Shown piece by piece: positions 42,871-53,652 of a DNA stretch of 64,000 nt. A program made the translations under genes and the position numbers. Each line of letters starts with the position of its first letter. Positions within the stretch are counted from its first letter, which is position 1. The notes beneath the pieces were generated by a model. The model was not told where the DNA came from and ran no database searches. It saw only the letters and a list, made by a program, of their open reading frames with translations. The DNA comes from RSA9 sp036381195. Its GTDB lineage: Bacteria > Gemmatimonadota > Gemmatimonadetes > Longimicrobiales > RSA9. The stretch spans positions 1 through 64,000 of the forward strand of contig DASVDH010000116.1 in NCBI GenBank assembly GCA_036381195.1, given 5' to 3'.

Positions 42871-43974
42871 TCACCGCCCCTTGCCCAGGAACTCCTTGAT
42901 GGACTTCAGGACCGCATCACGGTCCTCGATCCGCGAGAGGACCAGGTTCTCCGCCTGGACGTGCCGTTCCAGGGCGTGCAGGAACTGCCCGCTCCCGTAC
43001 CGGCTCTCCACCTGGCCATAGCCGAACAGGTTGCAGGCGGGGAGCAGCCTCTCGCGCAGCAGCGTGAAGCACTTCTCATCGTCTCCGCCGCCCCAGTTGT
43101 CTCCGTCCGAGAAGTGGAACATGTAGATGTTCCAGGCCTCGACCGGGTAATCCCGCTCGATGATCTCGGCCGCGAGCTCGTACGCGCTCGAGATGCGGGT
43201 GCCTCCGGACTCGCGCGTCGTGTAGAACGTCTCCCGGTCCACCTCGCGCGCCGCGGCGTCGTGGATGATGTAGCGGGTCGCCAGGCCATCGTAGTGCGCC
43301 CGGATCCACGTATCGATCCAGAACGACTCGATGCGGACGATCTCCTTCTGCTCGTTTCCCATCGAGCCGGACACGTCCATCATGTAGAGGATCACGGCAT
43401 TGGCGACCGGCTCCGGCTGCTCCTGCCAGGAGCGGTAGCGCATGTCCTCCCGTACGGGCACGACGGCCGGCCGCGCCGGGTCGTACGAGCCCATCGCGAT
43501 CTGCCGGCGCAGCGCCTCCTTGTACGTGCGCTTGAACGAGCGAAGGCTTTCCGGGCCTGCCCGCTTGATCCCGCTGTACCGGTTGCGCGTGACGGTGAGG
43601 GATTTCGAGCCCTTCGGCTCGATGCGTGGCAGCTCCAGCTCCTCGCCCATCAGCTCGGCCAGCTCCTGGATCGAGAGCTCGACCTCGCGGATGTGATGGC
43701 CCGGCTCGTCTCCCGCCTGCCCCTGCCCGCCCGCATCGCCGTCCGAGCCCAGCGGCGTACCCGGCTCGCCCTCACCCTGGCCGACGCCGCCCATGTCCCG
43801 CCGGCCGTAGCGGAAACGCGGCAGCTCGATCTGGGGCACCGGGATGGAGACCAGCTCCTTGCCGCGCCGCCCGATGAGCTCGCCCCGGGTGAGGTGCCGC
43901 TTCAGGTCCTGCTTGATCTTGCCGCGGACGATCTCTTCGAACCGGCGCCGATCGCGCTCGATGCGCCTGACCAT
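42871..43974 (-). CDS. YhbH/YeaH (DUF444) family protein
   Basis: 367 residues. The family N-terminus (RRFEEIVRGKIKQDLKRH) is followed by a Gly-rich linker and then a von Willebrand-like A domain with the MIDAS-type motif DVSGSMG. Further blocks are SFWIDTWIRAHY, YTTRESGGTRISSAYELA and HFSDGDNWGGGDDEKC. Function is unknown, but it is consistently encoded between prkA and spoVR, as here. Confidence 0.95.
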   Translation of the reverse strand: MVRRIERDRRRFEEIVRGKIKQDLKRHLTRGELIGRRGKELVSIPVPQIELPRFRYGRRDMGGVGQGEGEPGTPLGSDGDAGGQGQAGDEPGHHIREVELSIQELAELMGEELELPRIEPKGSKSLTVTRNRYSGIKRAGPESLRSFKRTYKEALRRQIAMGSYDPARPAVVPVREDMRYRSWQEQPEPVANAVILYMMDVSGSMGNEQKEIVRIESFWIDTWIRAHYDGLATRYIIHDAAAREVDRETFYTTRESGGTRISSAYELAAEIIERDYPVEAWNIYMFHFSDGDNWGGGDDEKCFTLLRERLLPACNLFGYGQVESRYGSGQFLHALERHVQAENLVLSRIEDRDAVLKSIKEFLGKGR

Positions 43975-44113
43975 ACCGCCTCAAACACTGCGCCGGCGCC
44001 TGCGATGACGCCGGCAATGGTCGCCTCTTTCCCCTCCCCTCGCCCCCCGTCCCGGGCCGGGGGCGCCCCGCCCCGCGCTGGCCCGGAGGGCCGCAAGTGA
44101 CGGCCCGGGGCCG

Positions 44114-46210
<2,097 letters not shown>

Positions 46211-46304
46211 ACTGCTCAACTCCTTCAGGGACTGGAACCAGCGCGGAGCGGGTCGTTGCGAGTTACCCGGGGTCCGAGGCCGGGTTCCCGGATTCCGCGC
46301 GCGC

Positions 46305-47045
46305 TCAGTGCGCCTGCGAGCGCACGCGGAAACGGTCCGCGACCTGGCGCAGCAATCGATCGATCGGCTCGCTCGCCACGGGGAAGAAGTAACGATCCGA
46401 CATCGTGTTCAGCGCCGTCCGCAGGGCAGGGAAGCTGCGCGCGCAGGAGCGGTAGAGCCCGTCGAGACCGTAGCTCTCCGCATCCGCCGTGTCCGCGGCC
46501 AACGCGTACCCCGTTGCACCCATCTCTTCGTAGTACTCGATCCCCGGCGCGCCGCGTCGATGCACGCGCGCCGTGATGTAATCCGGGAACAGGCCGCTCA
46601 GCCACAGGGCCATGTTGCCCAGGTGCGCACGCAGCAGGAATGCCCGCCGTCCGCTCGCGGAGCCGAGCGCCTGGACGATGTCGGCCAGATAATCGTATTG
46701 CTCCTCGCTGGAGGCATCGATGCGCTGCGCCCGGCCGGCGCGCCCGAACTCCAGGAGCAACGAGGCCAGGTAGTCCGCGATCAGGCGATCCAGGATCCCG
46801 TTCTCCAGCAGCGCATGGCGGACCAGCAGATAGAAGACCAGGGGAGCCGGCGCCGCGCTCGTCGGGCCACCCGCCGTCATGACCGCGTTCAGCGTGCGGG
46901 GGTCGTCGAGGATCGCGTCGAACCCCTCTTCGCGCAGGCGGTCCTCCTCCCGCGCCCGGGCCTCGCTGTCCCCGCGAGTGAGCAGCCCGAGGACGTACGT
47001 CGCTTCCGCACGGCCGAACGAGGCGCGAACGTTCGGCAGGATCAT
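46305..47045 (-). CDS. Hypothetical protein upstream of prkA
   Basis: 246 residues, no family recognised. It is predicted soluble and mostly helical, starting MILPNVRASFGRAEATYVL. The central region has PLVFYLLVRHALLENGILD and RAFLLRAHLGNMALWLSGLF. ATG 47045 is preceded by a strong GAGGAGG. It ends 94 bases before the prkA start, so the two are probably in one transcript, which suggests a role in the PrkA stress module. Confidence 0.75.
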   Translation of the reverse strand: MILPNVRASFGRAEATYVLGLLTRGDSEARAREEDRLREEGFDAILDDPRTLNAVMTAGGPTSAAPAPLVFYLLVRHALLENGILDRLIADYLASLLLEFGRAGRAQRIDASSEEQYDYLADIVQALGSASGRRAFLLRAHLGNMALWLSGLFPDYITARVHRRGAPGIEYYEEMGATGYALAADTADAESYGLDGLYRSCARSFPALRTALNTMSDRYFFPVASEPIDRLLRQVADRFRVRSQAH

Positions 47046-47438
47046 CGAAACCTCCTCATTCGGACCCTCGCGTCCGAAGGCCCGAGTGCGCGTCGACGCG
47101 GCTTGCTCCGCTGCGCCCGCGCGTCTAACTTCGCCGGAGCACCTGGGCTCCCGACCCCGGACAATGCATCCGCCGTGCCCGGCCGGCAGGCTTTCACGAA
47201 AACACCAGCGGCGGGGGCCTCTCCGGGCTCCCCGCGCGCAACCGCCCATGCGGTGTCCAGGGATTTGGACTGAAAAACATCCCGGGGTGGTGAACTCCGG
47301 TGCGGTGCCTGCCCTTCGGTGGGCGCCTCCCTGCGCGGCGAGCGCGACGGGAGGCGGGCCGACGGACCGCGCTCCCGACACCTTAGCGACGCTCGTGCGG
47401 AATGTCAAGTGAGGCCGGCGCTTAGCCGGTAGCCATCG
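47046..47438. other. Divergent intergenic region (prkA group / NtrY-like kinase)
   Basis: It holds promoters for both the minus-strand group and the plus-strand kinase operon, but no canonical sequence was found. No small gene or hairpin with a T-run was seen. Locally lower GC occurs around 47255-47300 (GGACTGAAAAACATCCC). Confidence 0.45.
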
Positions 47439-48752
47439 ATGCTTCGACGACGCAGTCTCGAACGCCGCCTCTTCGGCTGGCTGCTCACGTTCGCCCTCGT
47501 GCCCGCGCTGCTCGTCCTCGCCCTCGCGACCTGGGTCTGGACCGGCTCGCTCGACCGCGTCGCCACGCTCGGGCCGTGGACGACGATCGCCGAGTCCGGC
47601 CGCATCGTGCTGGATGCCGCGCAGAACGCCGCCGCGCGCGATTCGGCGCTCGCCGCCGCGCTCGAGCAGCACCGCGACCACCTTTCCGCATCGCTCGTGC
47701 TGGCCCGCCGCTGGGCGTTCCTCAGCGACCGCCTTGCCGCCGCCCTGCCCTTCCTCGCGCTGGGCCTCGCCGCCGTGCTCGCCGCCCTCGCGCTCGCCGG
47801 CAGCCGCCGCCTCGCCCGCGACCTCGCGCGGCCCATCCGCGAGCTCGTGGACTGGACCGAGCGCCTCGCCCGCGAAGAGCCGCTCCCGCCCCGCACGCCC
47901 GGCGAGCCGCTCGCCACCCGCGAGGTCCAGGCGCTGCGCGATGCGCTGCGCAGCGCATCCGCCGAGCTCGCCGCGGCGCGGCGCCGTGCCCTCGAGGCCG
48001 CACGCGTCCGCGCCTGGGGAGAGATGGCGCGCCGCGTCGCCCACGAGATGAAGAACCCGCTCACGCCGCTGCGCATCGCCGCCCATCGCCTCTCCGCCGC
48101 GCTCGGCGCCGACCCGGAGTTGCGGGACAGCCTGCAGGTGCTCGAGGAAGAGACGGAGCGTCTCGAGGAGCTGGCGCGCCAGTTCGCCGCCCTCGGCCGT
48201 CCGCCCGAGGGCCCCGCCAGCCCGGTGGACCTGCACGAGCTCCTCGCGGCCCTGCTCGCGAGCGATGTGCCGCCCGGCATCGAGACCCGCATCGACGCGG
48301 CCGGCGACCTGCCCCTCGTCGAGGCGAACTACGACGCACTGCTGCGCGCATTCCGCAACCTGATCCGCAACGCCGTCGAGGCTCTCGAGACCCGGGACGG
48401 CGATCGCCGCATCGAGGTCCGCCTTTCCGCCGAGGCGGTCCCGCACCGCGGCACGGATCCGGCGCGAGCCGGCACGCGCGGGGGACGGAGCGATGGCGCG
48501 GCCACGGCGCCGGGCTGGGTCGAGGTCGTCGTCGCCGACAACGGGCCCGGCCTGCCGCCCGGCGCGGAGGAGCGCGTGTTCGATCCCGACTTCACCACCC
48601 GCGCGCGCGGCACCGGCCTCGGCCTGCCGATCGTGCGCCAGATCGTGCGCGCGCACGGCGGCGAGGTCACGGGGGCGACCCGGCCGGGAGGCGGCGCCGC
48701 GTTCACCGTCCGCCTCCCCGCCGCGGCGGCCGTGCCCGCGCTGGCGCGATGA
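47439..48752 (+). CDS. NtrY-like membrane sensor histidine kinase
   Basis: 437 residues. Two transmembrane helices (about 10-35 and 100-125) enclose a short periplasmic domain. A HAMP-like linker follows, then the NtrY-type H box ARRVAHEMKNPLTPLRIAAH, N box (FRNLIRNAVEAL), G1 (DNGPGLP) and G2 (GTGLGLPI). NtrY kinases usually pair with NtrC-type regulators. Here the partner is at 49732, separated by one lipoprotein gene. Confidence 0.9.
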   Translation: MLRRRSLERRLFGWLLTFALVPALLVLALATWVWTGSLDRVATLGPWTTIAESGRIVLDAAQNAAARDSALAAALEQHRDHLSASLVLARRWAFLSDRLAAALPFLALGLAAVLAALALAGSRRLARDLARPIRELVDWTERLAREEPLPPRTPGEPLATREVQALRDALRSASAELAAARRRALEAARVRAWGEMARRVAHEMKNPLTPLRIAAHRLSAALGADPELRDSLQVLEEETERLEELARQFAALGRPPEGPASPVDLHELLAALLASDVPPGIETRIDAAGDLPLVEANYDALLRAFRNLIRNAVEALETRDGDRRIEVRLSAEAVPHRGTDPARAGTRGGRSDGAATAPGWVEVVVADNGPGLPPGAEERVFDPDFTTRARGTGLGLPIVRQIVRAHGGEVTGATRPGGGAAFTVRLPAAAAVPALAR

Positions 48753-48984
48753 GGCGGCGGCGCGCGCACCCGGCCGGCCGCGGAAGCGCGCCGGCACCGC
48801 CCCACCACCGCGCGCGCGCAGGCCGCCGCGGAGCCACGCCCCCGCACCGGCTCAGCCCCGCGAGGAGCGCCGGCTGGCGCCCGGGTGCGCCGAACCCCGC
48901 CGGTCCGGGGGACGTAGAACACTCACGCGAGCGGGCCCGCCCTGGCGTGGCCCGCCGCCCGCTCCTGCTGTCACGGGGACCACG

Positions 48985-49722
48985 ATGAGATTCCGTACCG
49001 CTTCCACCTCTGCGGCCCTCGCGGCCGCCCTGCTCGCCACCGCCTGCGCGATCCGCCTGGGCGGCCCCACGCCGCTCAGTTATCGCACGCTCGCCATTTC
49101 CGCGGCAGAAGGCGAAGCGCCGGAAAGCGTGGCCCGCCGCATCCGCTCGGCCGACGCGCAGGTCGTGCTGCTGACGGCGCGCGCGGACAGCGCCTGGTTC
49201 GCCGAGGTCGCGCGCCTGAGCGAGCTCGTCCTCAGCGGTCCCGGCAACGCAGGGACCACCTCCCTCGCCTTCCTGGGCGGCGAGCCCCTGGGCGACACGA
49301 CCATCGCGCTCCCGGTCGAGGGCGGCCGCCCGATCGTGGTGCACGACGCCCTCTACAAGCTGGATGACTACCGCTTCCTGGACCTGATCGCCGCCCGGAT
49401 CGAGCCGGGGACGGACGCGCGGCCGGCCGTGCGCGCGCTCACCAACTACATCGCGACAGATGTCATGTCCAACGCCGCGGTCGCGCTGGCCGTGGACGCG
49501 CCGGACACCGCGGCCGGGGACAGCATCGCCGGCCTCCTGCGCCCGCTGTTCGCGGACGCGCGCGCGTGTCTGCCTTCGCCACCGAACGGGCAACGCGCGC
49601 GCGCGCGCGTACGTATGCATCTGTTCCACGGCCCCGAGGCCCGGATCGGCTGCGAGAGCGCTCGCCTGCTCGAGGGGACGGCCGGGGACGCGCTGGTCGC
49701 CCGCCTCGTGGTCAACCGCTGA
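48985..49722 (+). CDS. Hypothetical lipoprotein between kinase and NtrC regulator
   Basis: 245 residues. A signal peptide with lipobox LLATAC (Cys21) is clear. The mature part has no recognised domain and contains two cysteines (ARACLPSPP and RIGCESARL) that could form a disulfide. The start is ATG 48985 and the stop lies nine bases before the regulator gene. Placement within a two-component operon suggests it is a sensed or regulated envelope protein. Confidence 0.72.
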   Translation: MRFRTASTSAALAAALLATACAIRLGGPTPLSYRTLAISAAEGEAPESVARRIRSADAQVVLLTARADSAWFAEVARLSELVLSGPGNAGTTSLAFLGGEPLGDTTIALPVEGGRPIVVHDALYKLDDYRFLDLIAARIEPGTDARPAVRALTNYIATDVMSNAAVALAVDAPDTAAGDSIAGLLRPLFADARACLPSPPNGQRARARVRMHLFHGPEARIGCESARLLEGTAGDALVARLVVNR

Positions 49723-49731
49723 GGCAGTCGC

Positions 49732-51123
49732 ATGGCCGAGATCCTCGTGGTGGATGACGAGGCCAACATCCGCCGCATGCTGGTCCGGCTGCTCGAGGCC
49801 GAGGGCCACCGCGCTCGCGAGGCCGCGGACGGGCCTTCCGCGCTCGCGGCCGCCGCCGCCGCGGAGCCCGAGGTCGTGCTGCTCGACCTCGCCCTCCCGG
49901 GCGCGGATGGCATCGCCATTCTCCAGGAGCTGCGCGGCCGCCATCCCGACCTGCCCGTGGTCATGATGAGCGGCCGCGCCACGCTGGGGGACGCGGTCCG
50001 CGCCACCAAGCTCGGCGCGTTCCACTTCATCGAGAAGCCGCTCGCGCCGGAGACCGTGCTGCTCGCACTGCAGGGCGCGATCGAGCTCAGGCGCGCGCGC
50101 GAGCTGTCCCGCGTGCTCGCCGCCGAGCTCGGCCCCGGCGACCGGCTGGTCGGCTCGAGCCCCGCGATGCGCCGCGTACGCGAGCTCATCGAGCGCATCG
50201 CGCCCACGGACGCGCGCGTCCTCATCACCGGCGAGAGCGGGACGGGCAAGGAGCTCGCCGCCTCCGCGCTGCACGCGCTCTCCCCCCGCGCCGCCGGCCC
50301 CTTCATCCGCGTCAACAGCGCGGCGATCCCCCGGGACCTGGTCGAGTCCGAGCTGTTCGGGCACGAGAAGGGCGCGTTCACCGGCGCCACCGAGCGCCGC
50401 CGCGGCCGCTTCGAGCTCGCCCACGGCGGCACGCTGTTCCTGGACGAGGTCGCCGACCTCCGGCCGGAAGCGCAGGCCAAGCTGCTGCGCGCGATCGAGG
50501 CCGGGCAGATCGAGCGCGTCGGCGGACAGGAGCCGATCGCCGTGGACGTGCGCATCATCGCCGCGACCAACCGGGATCTGCGACAGGAGATGGCCGCGGG
50601 CCGGTTCCGGGAAGACCTGTTCTTCCGCCTCGACGTGGTCCCGATCCACATGCCGCCGCTGCGTGAGCGGCCGGAGGACATCCCCGAGCTCGCCGTGCAC
50701 CTCCTGGCGCGCCTCCAGGCGCGGCAGGGCATGGTCGCGCCCCTGCTGCTGCCCGACGCGCTCGAGCGCATGCAGCGCTACGCCTGGCCCGGGAACGTCC
50801 GCGAGCTGGCGAACATCTGCGAGCGCCTCGCCATCCTGTACCCGGGCGCCGCGATCGGCGCGCGCGAGCTCGCGCAGGTGTTGCCGCACGCGGGCGCGCC
50901 GCTCGACGCTGCAGGCGCGCACGCCCGCGACGGCGTGGAGGGCGGGGGTGCGGCGCCCGACGAGCCGCTCGACCTCAGCCGTCGCGTGGACGACTACGAG
51001 CGCCGCCTGATCCTGGACGCGCTCGCGGATGCCGGCGGCAGCATCGCCGAGGCCGCGCGCCGCCTGCGCACGGACCGGCCCAACCTGTACCGCCGCATGA
51101 AGCGGCTCGGAATCGAACGATGA
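49732..51123 (+). CDS. NtrC-family sigma-54-dependent response regulator
   Basis: 463 residues. The receiver domain has phospho-acceptor Asp52 (VVLLDLALPG) and the switch Lys (FIEKPL). The AAA+ domain has Walker A GESGTGKE, the sigma-54 contact loop GAFTGA, Walker B LFLDEVADL and RFREDLFFRLDVVPIHMPP. A Fis-type helix-turn-helix ends the protein (GSIAEAARRLRTDRPNLYRR). It should activate sigma-54 promoters upon phosphorylation by the NtrY-like kinase. Its AAA+ segment has a degraded copy at 4351-4416. The stop overlaps the next gene as ATGA. Confidence 0.95.
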   Translation: MAEILVVDDEANIRRMLVRLLEAEGHRAREAADGPSALAAAAAAEPEVVLLDLALPGADGIAILQELRGRHPDLPVVMMSGRATLGDAVRATKLGAFHFIEKPLAPETVLLALQGAIELRRARELSRVLAAELGPGDRLVGSSPAMRRVRELIERIAPTDARVLITGESGTGKELAASALHALSPRAAGPFIRVNSAAIPRDLVESELFGHEKGAFTGATERRRGRFELAHGGTLFLDEVADLRPEAQAKLLRAIEAGQIERVGGQEPIAVDVRIIAATNRDLRQEMAAGRFREDLFFRLDVVPIHMPPLRERPEDIPELAVHLLARLQARQGMVAPLLLPDALERMQRYAWPGNVRELANICERLAILYPGAAIGARELAQVLPHAGAPLDAAGAHARDGVEGGGAAPDEPLDLSRRVDDYERRLILDALADAGGSIAEAARRLRTDRPNLYRRMKRLGIER

Positions 51124-52850
51124 GCGTATGCGTGTCCCGACCCGTTGCCGCCCTCGCCGCGGCGATCCTTGCCGGCCTGCTCGCCGGGCCGCTCGCGGCT
51201 CAGGAGCATGACGAGACGCCGGCTCCCGAGCTCACCGACGAGGCCGCAGCCGCGCTGCTCGCCCTGTTCAACCGCGCGACCACCGTTCGCCTCAACGGCG
51301 AGTCCGTCCTCCCCGCGGGCGCCGAGCTGAACGCCGATCTCGGCATCCTGGGCGGCCCGCTCGTGCTCGCCGGCCGGGTGAACGGCGACATCGTCGTCAT
51401 CAACGGAGACCTGCGCTTCGAGCCGGGGGCCGAAGTGGGCGGGAACGTCACCGTGGTCGGCGGGCTGGTCCACGGCCTCGAGGCCGCCCGCGTGCAGGGC
51501 ACGGTCACCATTTACCGCCAGCCGCTCCGTTACCACAGCGAGGGAGACCTGCTCGTCCGCGTGCCGCCGCCGGAGAAGGCCGCCGGCCTGTCCGCCGGCC
51601 GCGACTTCCGCTTCGGCCGCACCGACCTCACGCTCGCCGTCCGGGGCGCCTACAACCGCGTCGAGGGGCTGCCGATCGCCGCAGGCGCGCACCTCGAGCT
51701 CGGCCGGTCCAACCCGACCTTCCTGGAAGCGGTCGGCATCTACCGCACGGAGTCCGGGCTGCGGTTGAGGGACAAGGACCTCGGCTACGCGCTACGCATC
51801 GAGCAGCACGTGGGCGGCCGCCGCGCCGTCCGCGTCGGCCTGACGCTGCGCTCCGAAATCCGGCCGATCGAGGACTGGGGCCTCTCCGATCGCGAGAGCT
51901 CCCTCGCCGCGTTCGTGCTGCACCGCGACTTCCGCGATCACTACGACCGCACCGGCTGGGCCGGCTACGTGCGCGTCGCGCCGCGGGACGCGCCCGTCAG
52001 CGCGTCGCTCGAGTTCCGCGACGAGAAACATGCCTCGATCGCCGCGGGCGAGCCGCTGTCGCTCTTCGACAACGGCCGGGAGTGGCGGCCGCAGCCCGTC
52101 GTCGCCGAAGGCGACCTCACGAGCATCGTCGCGCGGCTCACCTACGACACGCGCAACGAGCCGCTCGAGCCCTCCACCGGCTGGTACATTGCCGTCGAGG
52201 CCGAGAGCGGCCTGGCGGGCGATCTCACCACGCCCGTCGGCGTGGACTCGGCAACGGGCCAGCCGGTTGTCGGCCGCCGTGCGGCAGACCATCGCTTCCG
52301 CGCCGCGCTCGTGGACGTGCGGCGCTACGCCCGGACCGGCCCGGGCTCGCGCCTCGCGATCCGCGCGCTGGCCGCGGGCTCGCTGGATGGCGGGCCGCTT
52401 CCGCCCCAGCGCCAGCACGCGCTCGGCGGCGAGGGCTCGCTGCCCGGCTACCGCCCGTTCCAGTTCGACTGCGGCGCGCGCCGCGCCCGGCTCAACGTCA
52501 TCGAAGACGATGTCCTGGTCGAGACGCCGTATTTCCCGTACTACGGCTGCGACCGGATGGCGCTGGTCCAGCTCGAGTACCAGGTCCAGCTCCCGCTCCC
52601 GCACGACCTCGACCGGCGCCTCTCGGGCATGGACCTCGGCCCGCCGCCCTCCTGGGTCGTGTTCTTCGACGCCGGCCGCGCATGGAACGAGGAGGCTGCG
52701 CGGCAGGGGCGGGGTGCCGGACAGAGCGACTTCGCCGCCGACGCTGGCTTCGGCCTCCGGCTCGGCCGCATCGGCCTGTACTGGGCCGTGCCGCTCGGCG
52801 GCGGGTCGGAGGGCGTGAACTTCTTCGTGCGCGTGGCCCCGCGACTTTGA
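51120..52850 (+). CDS. Outer-membrane beta-barrel protein with bactofilin-like N-terminal repeats
   Basis: 576 residues. A signal peptide ends near residue 27 (LAAQ). Residues about 70-132 are a right-handed beta-helix-like repeat (LGGPLVLAGRVNGDIVVING, then VGGNVTVVGGLVHG) similar to polymer-forming bactofilin-type domains. From about 155 to the end the sequence is an amphipathic beta-barrel resembling Omp85/TamA-like surface antigens; the last residue pattern (FFVRVAPRL) suits barrel assembly. The combination is unusual. ATG overlaps the regulator stop. The next start overlaps its stop as TTGA. Confidence 0.8.
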   Translation: MSVCVSRPVAALAAAILAGLLAGPLAAQEHDETPAPELTDEAAAALLALFNRATTVRLNGESVLPAGAELNADLGILGGPLVLAGRVNGDIVVINGDLRFEPGAEVGGNVTVVGGLVHGLEAARVQGTVTIYRQPLRYHSEGDLLVRVPPPEKAAGLSAGRDFRFGRTDLTLAVRGAYNRVEGLPIAAGAHLELGRSNPTFLEAVGIYRTESGLRLRDKDLGYALRIEQHVGGRRAVRVGLTLRSEIRPIEDWGLSDRESSLAAFVLHRDFRDHYDRTGWAGYVRVAPRDAPVSASLEFRDEKHASIAAGEPLSLFDNGREWRPQPVVAEGDLTSIVARLTYDTRNEPLEPSTGWYIAVEAESGLAGDLTTPVGVDSATGQPVVGRRAADHRFRAALVDVRRYARTGPGSRLAIRALAAGSLDGGPLPPQRQHALGGEGSLPGYRPFQFDCGARRARLNVIEDDVLVETPYFPYYGCDRMALVQLEYQVQLPLPHDLDRRLSGMDLGPPPSWVVFFDAGRAWNEEAARQGRGAGQSDFAADAGFGLRLGRIGLYWAVPLGGGSEGVNFFVRVAPRL

Positions 52851-53470
52851 TCACCCTGCTCTTCGCCCTCGCGCTGGGGCTGGCCGCAACGCCCGCAGCG
52901 GCCAGACAGGGCCCGGCCCTCACCGTGGCCGCGGATCCCGCCGCCGGCTACCGGCCCGTGCTGCGGCTCGGCACCGTGCTGGACGATCCCGCCCTCGAGG
53001 AGACCGTCCGCTCCGGCCTTCCGCTGCGCCTGCGCTTCCGCATCGAGCTCTGGCGTGACGGCTTTTTCGACGACCTCGTCGCGACCGAGGCATGGACAGC
53101 CGTGCTCGCCTACGAGCCGCTCGAGCAGCGTTTCTTCGTGCGCACGCGCTCGAGTCCCGAGGCGGTGCGCTGGTTCTCCTCCTTCGCCGCCGCGCGCACC
53201 GCGGTCGAGGGGACCTACACACCCGCGATCCGGCCGCGCCGCCCGGGACGCTACTACTACATCGCCACGCTGGAGATCGAGACGCTCTCGCTCTCCGACC
53301 TCGAGGAGCTCCAGCAGTGGCTGCGTGGCGAGCTCCGGCCTGTGGTGAGGGGCGAGGGGTCGCTGCCCGGCGCGGTCGGCGAGGGCGCCAAACGGCTGCT
53401 CGTCCGCATGCTGGGCCTGCCCACCCGCCGGCACGAGGCGCGCACCGGCAAGTTCCGGTTCCCCGGCTAG
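52847..53470 (+). CDS. DUF4390 family secreted protein
   Basis: 207 residues from TTG 52847, which overlaps the barrel-protein stop. A signal peptide covers about the first 20 residues (LGLAATPAAARQG). The mature part matches DUF4390-type proteins, which sit with NtrY/NtrX-like two-component systems in several phyla: PLRLRFRIELWRD, YYIATLEIETLSLSDLEELQ. Function unknown. It closes the operon that began at 47439. Confidence 0.8.
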   Translation: MITLLFALALGLAATPAAARQGPALTVAADPAAGYRPVLRLGTVLDDPALEETVRSGLPLRLRFRIELWRDGFFDDLVATEAWTAVLAYEPLEQRFFVRTRSSPEAVRWFSSFAAARTAVEGTYTPAIRPRRPGRYYYIATLEIETLSLSDLEELQQWLRGELRPVVRGEGSLPGAVGEGAKRLLVRMLGLPTRRHEARTGKFRFPG

Positions 53471-53652
53471 CACGCGCGGGTCGCGGACGCAGCCGCGGAT
53501 CCCGGCCGGAACGCAGCCGGCGGCGCGGCACCAGCCGCGCGTGCGGCGCGCCACTGGCTGCTCGGGCCGCCGGCGCGGCGCCCCCTGTCCTCCGACCGAC
53601 CGAGCCCCTAAGTTGCCCCACCGATGCATCGCTTCCGGTGGAGCCGTCTCTC

